Assembly: GCF_029813785.1 (NCBI RefSeq)
Contig: NZ_JARVKY010000021.1
Span: 115,996 to 179,995 of the forward strand
DNA length: 64,000 bases
DNA from: Streptomyces sp. DH41
GTDB taxonomy: Bacteria; Actinomycetota; Actinomycetes; Streptomycetales; Streptomycetaceae
Direction of reading: 5' to 3'
This document shows, piece after piece, positions 61,035 to 64,000 of this stretch (positions are counted from its first letter, which is position 1; the number at the start of each line of letters is the position of its first letter). The translations under genes and the position numbers were made by a program. Under the pieces are notes generated by a model that worked only from the letters and a program-made list of their open reading frames with translations, had not been told where the DNA came from and did no database searches.

Positions 61035-61141
61035 TCCCCCGAGTCCGCGGAACCGACCCGCCCCTCCGGCTCCGGGCTCCGTGCCGTCCGGCCGCTTCCC
61101 CGTACCGCCTCCGGGCCGGTCCGCTCACTGAACGCGGCCCG

Positions 61142-62413
61142 TCAGGAGGAGCCGCCGTCTGCGGCCCCCTCCGTCCCGGGGCCTTCGGGCTCCGGCCGCC
61201 GGGCCCACAGTTTCCGCAGGCGAGTGGGGCCCCCGGGCCCCGGCCGGCGGTTGCGGCGTCCCTGGACACGCGGATCGTCCGTGACGTCGTAACGCTTGAC
61301 GTACGCCCCGAGGAACGCCTGCAGCGTGGCGATCGCCGGGATGGCGATCAGGGCGCCGACGGCACCGAGCAGGGCGGCGCCCGCGACGACCGAGCCGAAG
61401 GCGACCGCCGGGTGGATGTCCACGGTCTTGGACGTCAGCTTGGGCTGCAGTACGTAGTTCTCGAACTGCTGGTAGATCACCACGAAGATCAGTACCCACA
61501 TCGCGTACCACGGGTTCACCGTGAAGGCGATCAGCATGGGCAGAGCGCCCGCGAGATACGTGCCGATGGTGGGGATGAACTGCGACACCAGGCCCACCCA
61601 CACGGCGAGCGCGGGGGCGTAGGGCACCTCCAGGACCTCCAGCAGGATGTAGTGCGCGATGCCGGAGACCAGCGCCATCAGACCGCGCGAGTACAGGTAG
61701 CCGCCTGTCTTGTCCACGGCGATCTCCCACGCGCGCAGCACCTCGGCCTGCCGGGCGGGCGGCAGGACGGAGCAGAGCGCGCGCCGCAGCCGGGGGCCGT
61801 CGGCGGCGAAGTAGAAGGAGAAGAGCAGGATCGTCAGCATCTGGAAGAGGCCGCCGAGGACCTGGGCCGACACGTCCAGGACGCCCGTGGCGCTGTTCTG
61901 CACGTAGTTGCGCAGCCAGTCGGAACGGAGCAGGCCCTCCTGGATGTCGACCCGTCTCAGCTCGGTGTGGAAGTGGCCGTTGACCCAGTTGATGACCGAG
62001 TCGAGGTACTCCGGGAAGTCCTCGACCATCTTGACGATCTGGCCCGCGAGCATGGAACCGAGCAGCGTGACGAACCCCGCGGCGGCGACCAGCACGGCGA
62101 GGAAGACGAGGAAGGTGGCCAGCCCGCGACGCATGCCGCGCCCGGCCATCCAGCTCACCGCGGGTTCGATGGCGAGCGCCAGGAAGAACGCGATGAGGAT
62201 GTTGATCAGCAGGCCGGTGAGTTCGTGGAAGGCCCAGCTGCCCAACTGGAAGACGGCGATGAGCGAGAGGGCCAGCACCATGGCGCGCGGCAGCCAGCGC
62301 GGCATGCGTGCGCCCGGCCCGGCGGTGCCGCCGGCCGGGGGGCCGGTGGGCGGCGTAGTACCGGTCGGGGATGCGTGCCGGGTCGCCTGCCCGGTCTCGT
62401 CAGTGGGTGCCAC
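61142..62413 (-). CDS. AI-2E family (PerM/YdiK-type) transporter
   Basis: A membrane protein of about 423 aa with roughly eight hydrophobic segments, including a long re-entrant region and the conserved FIPTIGTYLAGALPMLIAF and VDIHPAVAFGSVVAGAALLGAVGALIAIPAIATLQ near the end. The family is named after TqsA, but most members have unproven substrates. Both termini are Pro/Gly/Arg-rich. The start at 62413 (GTG) or six codons earlier (62431) cannot be decided, because neither has a good ribosome site. Confidence 0.88.
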   Translation of the reverse strand: MAPTDETGQATRHASPTGTTPPTGPPAGGTAGPGARMPRWLPRAMVLALSLIAVFQLGSWAFHELTGLLINILIAFFLALAIEPAVSWMAGRGMRRGLATFLVFLAVLVAAAGFVTLLGSMLAGQIVKMVEDFPEYLDSVINWVNGHFHTELRRVDIQEGLLRSDWLRNYVQNSATGVLDVSAQVLGGLFQMLTILLFSFYFAADGPRLRRALCSVLPPARQAEVLRAWEIAVDKTGGYLYSRGLMALVSGIAHYILLEVLEVPYAPALAVWVGLVSQFIPTIGTYLAGALPMLIAFTVNPWYAMWVLIFVVIYQQFENYVLQPKLTSKTVDIHPAVAFGSVVAGAALLGAVGALIAIPAIATLQAFLGAYVKRYDVTDDPRVQGRRNRRPGPGGPTRLRKLWARRPEPEGPGTEGAADGGSS

Positions 62414-62472
62414 GGACCAAGTCTCACCCACGACACCGGCGGCGGAGTCCCGTCCGGTGATCTTCGTGACGC

Positions 62473-62604
62473 GTCAGCGCTGATCCTGTAGCACGTTCAT
62501 GACCGGTCAGCGCTGATCCTGTAGCACGTTCATGACCGGTCAGCACCGGTCCTGCGGCCGTTCGTCACCGATCAGCGCTGTTCCTGCGGCACGTTCATGA
62601 CGGT
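62473..62604. repeat. 33-bp tandem repeat derived from the 3' end of the DUF3046 gene
   Basis: Units begin near 62473, 62506 and 62539, with the fourth (62571-62604) being the last ten codons and stop of the DUF3046 gene. Units 1 and 2 are almost identical; unit 3 is 32 bp and more diverged. Read leftwards, unit 2 still encodes VMNVLQDQR and a stop, against VMNVPQEQR in the gene. Confidence 0.9.
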
Positions 62605-62766
62605 GCAGACCACCCGCCACACGTCCTTGGCGTCCCAGCCGGCGTCCAGCGCCTCGTGCACCGTACGTCCGCCCAGCTCCGCCATCACGTGATCGCGCGC
62701 GAAGGTGTCGGCGTAGCCCGGACCGAAATGATCCGTCATCCGCTCCCAGAAGACCGTCAACCGCAT
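62572..62766 (-). CDS. DUF3046 protein
   Basis: A 64-aa protein (MRLTVFWERMTDHFG, FARDHVMAELGGRTVHEALDAGWDAKDVWRVVC) that matches the small DUF3046 family found near recA-recX in actinobacteria. Function unknown; all helical by pattern. The start is the ATG at 62766; GATACT six bases upstream suggests a leaderless transcript. Decayed copies of its last 33 bases follow the stop codon. Confidence 0.88.
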   Translation of the reverse strand: MRLTVFWERMTDHFGPGYADTFARDHVMAELGGRTVHEALDAGWDAKDVWRVVCTVMNVPQEQR

Positions 62767-62847
62767 GACTCCAGTATCCCGCCCCTGAGAGTGGGCCCTG
62801 CGCCGGGACCGGGTGCGGGGGCCGCCTTCCGCCCTACGGTCTGACCC

Positions 62848-63801
62848 ATGGCCGAAACCGGAGCTTCCCCACTCCCCCCGACGCCCCCGACTCCTCCGGC
62901 GCACTCACCGCTCGCGCGCGCGGAGCACTTCCTCTGGGTCACCGCGCGCGTACTGGAGCAGCGCCTCTTCGCGTACCACTTCCGCGGCGGTGACGCCGGT
63001 CCGGTGGAGACCGCGCTGGACGCCTACCGCAACGAGGACGGCGGATACGGTCACGCGCTCGAGCCCGATCTGCGCGGCCCGGTCAGCCAGCCGCTGCACA
63101 CCGCGCACGCCCTGCGTGTCCTGGACGCCGTCGAGGGCTGCGGCGGACAGCGCGTGGAGCGGATGTGCCGCTATCTGACCTCGGTGTCCACTCCGGACGG
63201 TGCCCTGCCCGCGGTCCATCCCAGCCTGCGCGGGTATCCGGCCGCCCCGTTCGTGCGGGTCGTCGACGATCCGCCCGGCGAGCTGCTCGTCACCGGTCCG
63301 GTGGTCGGGCTGCTGCATCGCAACGAGGTCTGGCACGCCTGGCTGTTCCGGGCCACGGACTTCTGCTGGCAGGCGGCCGAGTCGCTGGGGACCTCGCACC
63401 CGTACGAGGTCGAGGCCGCCGTGGCCTTCCTGGACGCCGCCCCCGACCGTCCGCGCGCGGAGGCGGCGGCCGACCGGCTGGGCCGCCTGGTGCGCGAGCA
63501 GCGCCTCGCGGTGCTGGACCCGGACGACCTCGACGCGTACCCGGTCTCCCCGGGCCACGCCCGGAGCGAGCACCGCTTCCCGCACGACTACGCGAGGAAC
63601 CCGCACTCCCTCGCGCGCGCGTGGTTCACGGACGGCGAGATGACCCGCTCACTCGACTTCCTCGCGGCGGAGCAGGAGCAGGACGGCGGCTGGCCCGTTC
63701 GCCGGCCCCACTGGGCCCCCTCCCCCACGCTGGAGGCCCGTTCCAAGGCGACGCTGGAGGCGCTGCGCACGCTGCGCGCGTACGGCCGCTCCCTCGGCTG
63801 A
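62848..63801 (+). CDS. alpha/alpha-toroid-like hypothetical protein
   Basis: A 317-aa helical protein. EHFLWVTARVLEQRLFAYHF, ALDAYRNEDGGYGHALEPDLR and FLAAEQEQDGGWPVRRPHWAPS show the QDGGW-like turns of terpenoid cyclase / prenyltransferase toroids, but the catalytic DxDD or zinc ligands are not seen. Function unknown. The start is the ATG at 62848; TACGGT seven bases upstream supports a leaderless mRNA. It is divergent from DUF3046 with an 81-bp gap. Confidence 0.8.
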   Translation: MAETGASPLPPTPPTPPAHSPLARAEHFLWVTARVLEQRLFAYHFRGGDAGPVETALDAYRNEDGGYGHALEPDLRGPVSQPLHTAHALRVLDAVEGCGGQRVERMCRYLTSVSTPDGALPAVHPSLRGYPAAPFVRVVDDPPGELLVTGPVVGLLHRNEVWHAWLFRATDFCWQAAESLGTSHPYEVEAAVAFLDAAPDRPRAEAAADRLGRLVREQRLAVLDPDDLDAYPVSPGHARSEHRFPHDYARNPHSLARAWFTDGEMTRSLDFLAAEQEQDGGWPVRRPHWAPSPTLEARSKATLEALRTLRAYGRSLG

Positions 63802-63827
63802 CCCGGCTCACCCGGCTCACCCGGCTC
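63801..63827. repeat. 9-bp tandem repeat after the toroid gene
   Basis: ACCCGGCTC is repeated three times, plus a degenerate copy; the first unit overlaps the stop codon. The remaining bases to 64000 contain no gene I can support; a GTG near 63968 could start one that runs off the window. Confidence 0.85.
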
Positions 63828-64000
63828 ACGCGGCACTCGGCGGTCCGGCCATCCGTTCCTCCCGCCGTTACGCCCCCGTTATCTTTTTCGCGGTCCTGCA
63901 AGAGGGCCGCTGGCCTCCGGGCCCGGCATGACTGTTGCCCCCTGTCGATGGGATGACCTGGGGGGTGGTGTCACCGGGTCCGAGGGGTGCCGTCGGAGAC

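Overview
The window reads as chromosomal core DNA of a Streptomyces-type actinomycete. It is uniformly GC-rich with strong G/C third-position bias, uses many GTG and some TTG starts, and has several leaderless-looking promoters. It carries nrdR-nrdJ, lexA, dapF-miaA-miaB, hflX, recA-recX and gluABCD in the order I recall for the recA-lexA-nrdRJ side of the S. coelicolor chromosome. I see no insertion sequence, integrase, prophage, CRISPR array, rRNA or tRNA, and no island of deviant composition.

Layout. 0-12.7 kb: an ABC ATPase-permease fusion, a NrtR-like Nudix protein with an operator inside its promoter, a GDE_N-type protein, a DUF4192 protein, a RecQ helicase fused to a phosphoribosyltransferase domain, an unknown gene pair with rnhB, and a TetR gene. 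12.7-17.7 kb: a TetR-controlled MFS exporter with two perfect operators, an ADP-ribosylglycohydrolase and histidine phosphatase pair, a two-half YdbC-like protein and a TerD protein. 17.7-25 kb: DNA precursor supply and SOS, with B12-dependent ribonucleotide reductase and NrdR behind paired NrdR boxes, divergent lexA behind its own SOS box, and a DinG-type helicase. 25-29.3 kb: a three-gene NIS siderophore operon (aminotransferase, IucA/IucC synthetase, GNAT) preceded by a 22-bp palindrome. 29.5-32.2 kb: two tandem paralogous trypsin-like lipoproteins.

32-44 kb: hflX, a secreted M1 peptidase, rshA, dapF, a membrane protein, miaA, two small proteins (one MT0933 antitoxin-like), a LigB-fold protein and miaB. 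44-48.3 kb: a NarL/LuxR two-component pair, a KhtTU-like cation/proton antiporter with its regulator, and a MazG-like protein. 48.4-55.4 kb: a glutamate module with an orphan TAXI binding protein, the gluK-gluR sensor pair and the gluABCD transporter, closed by a strong terminator. 55.4-58.4 kb: an FAD monooxygenase, then a cysteine-rich leader peptide ahead of a cysteine dioxygenase-rhodanese operon. 58.5-64 kb: recX-recA under a LexA-controlled promoter, a divergent VapB-like protein, an AI-2E-family transporter, a DUF3046 gene whose 3' end has been tandemly copied, and an alpha/alpha-toroid-like protein.

The strongest leads beyond ordinary annotation are: the Cys-rich leader before the thiol dioxygenase; the TAXI + GluRK + GluABCD arrangement with an 11-bp direct repeat at the gluA promoter; the minimal siderophore operon with an unfamiliar palindrome and no recognisable iron box; the RecQ-phosphoribosyltransferase fusion with two DnaA boxes at its promoter; the degraded synthetase domain of RshA; and the gene-end duplication at DUF3046. 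All functional claims are by motif recognition; no searches were run.
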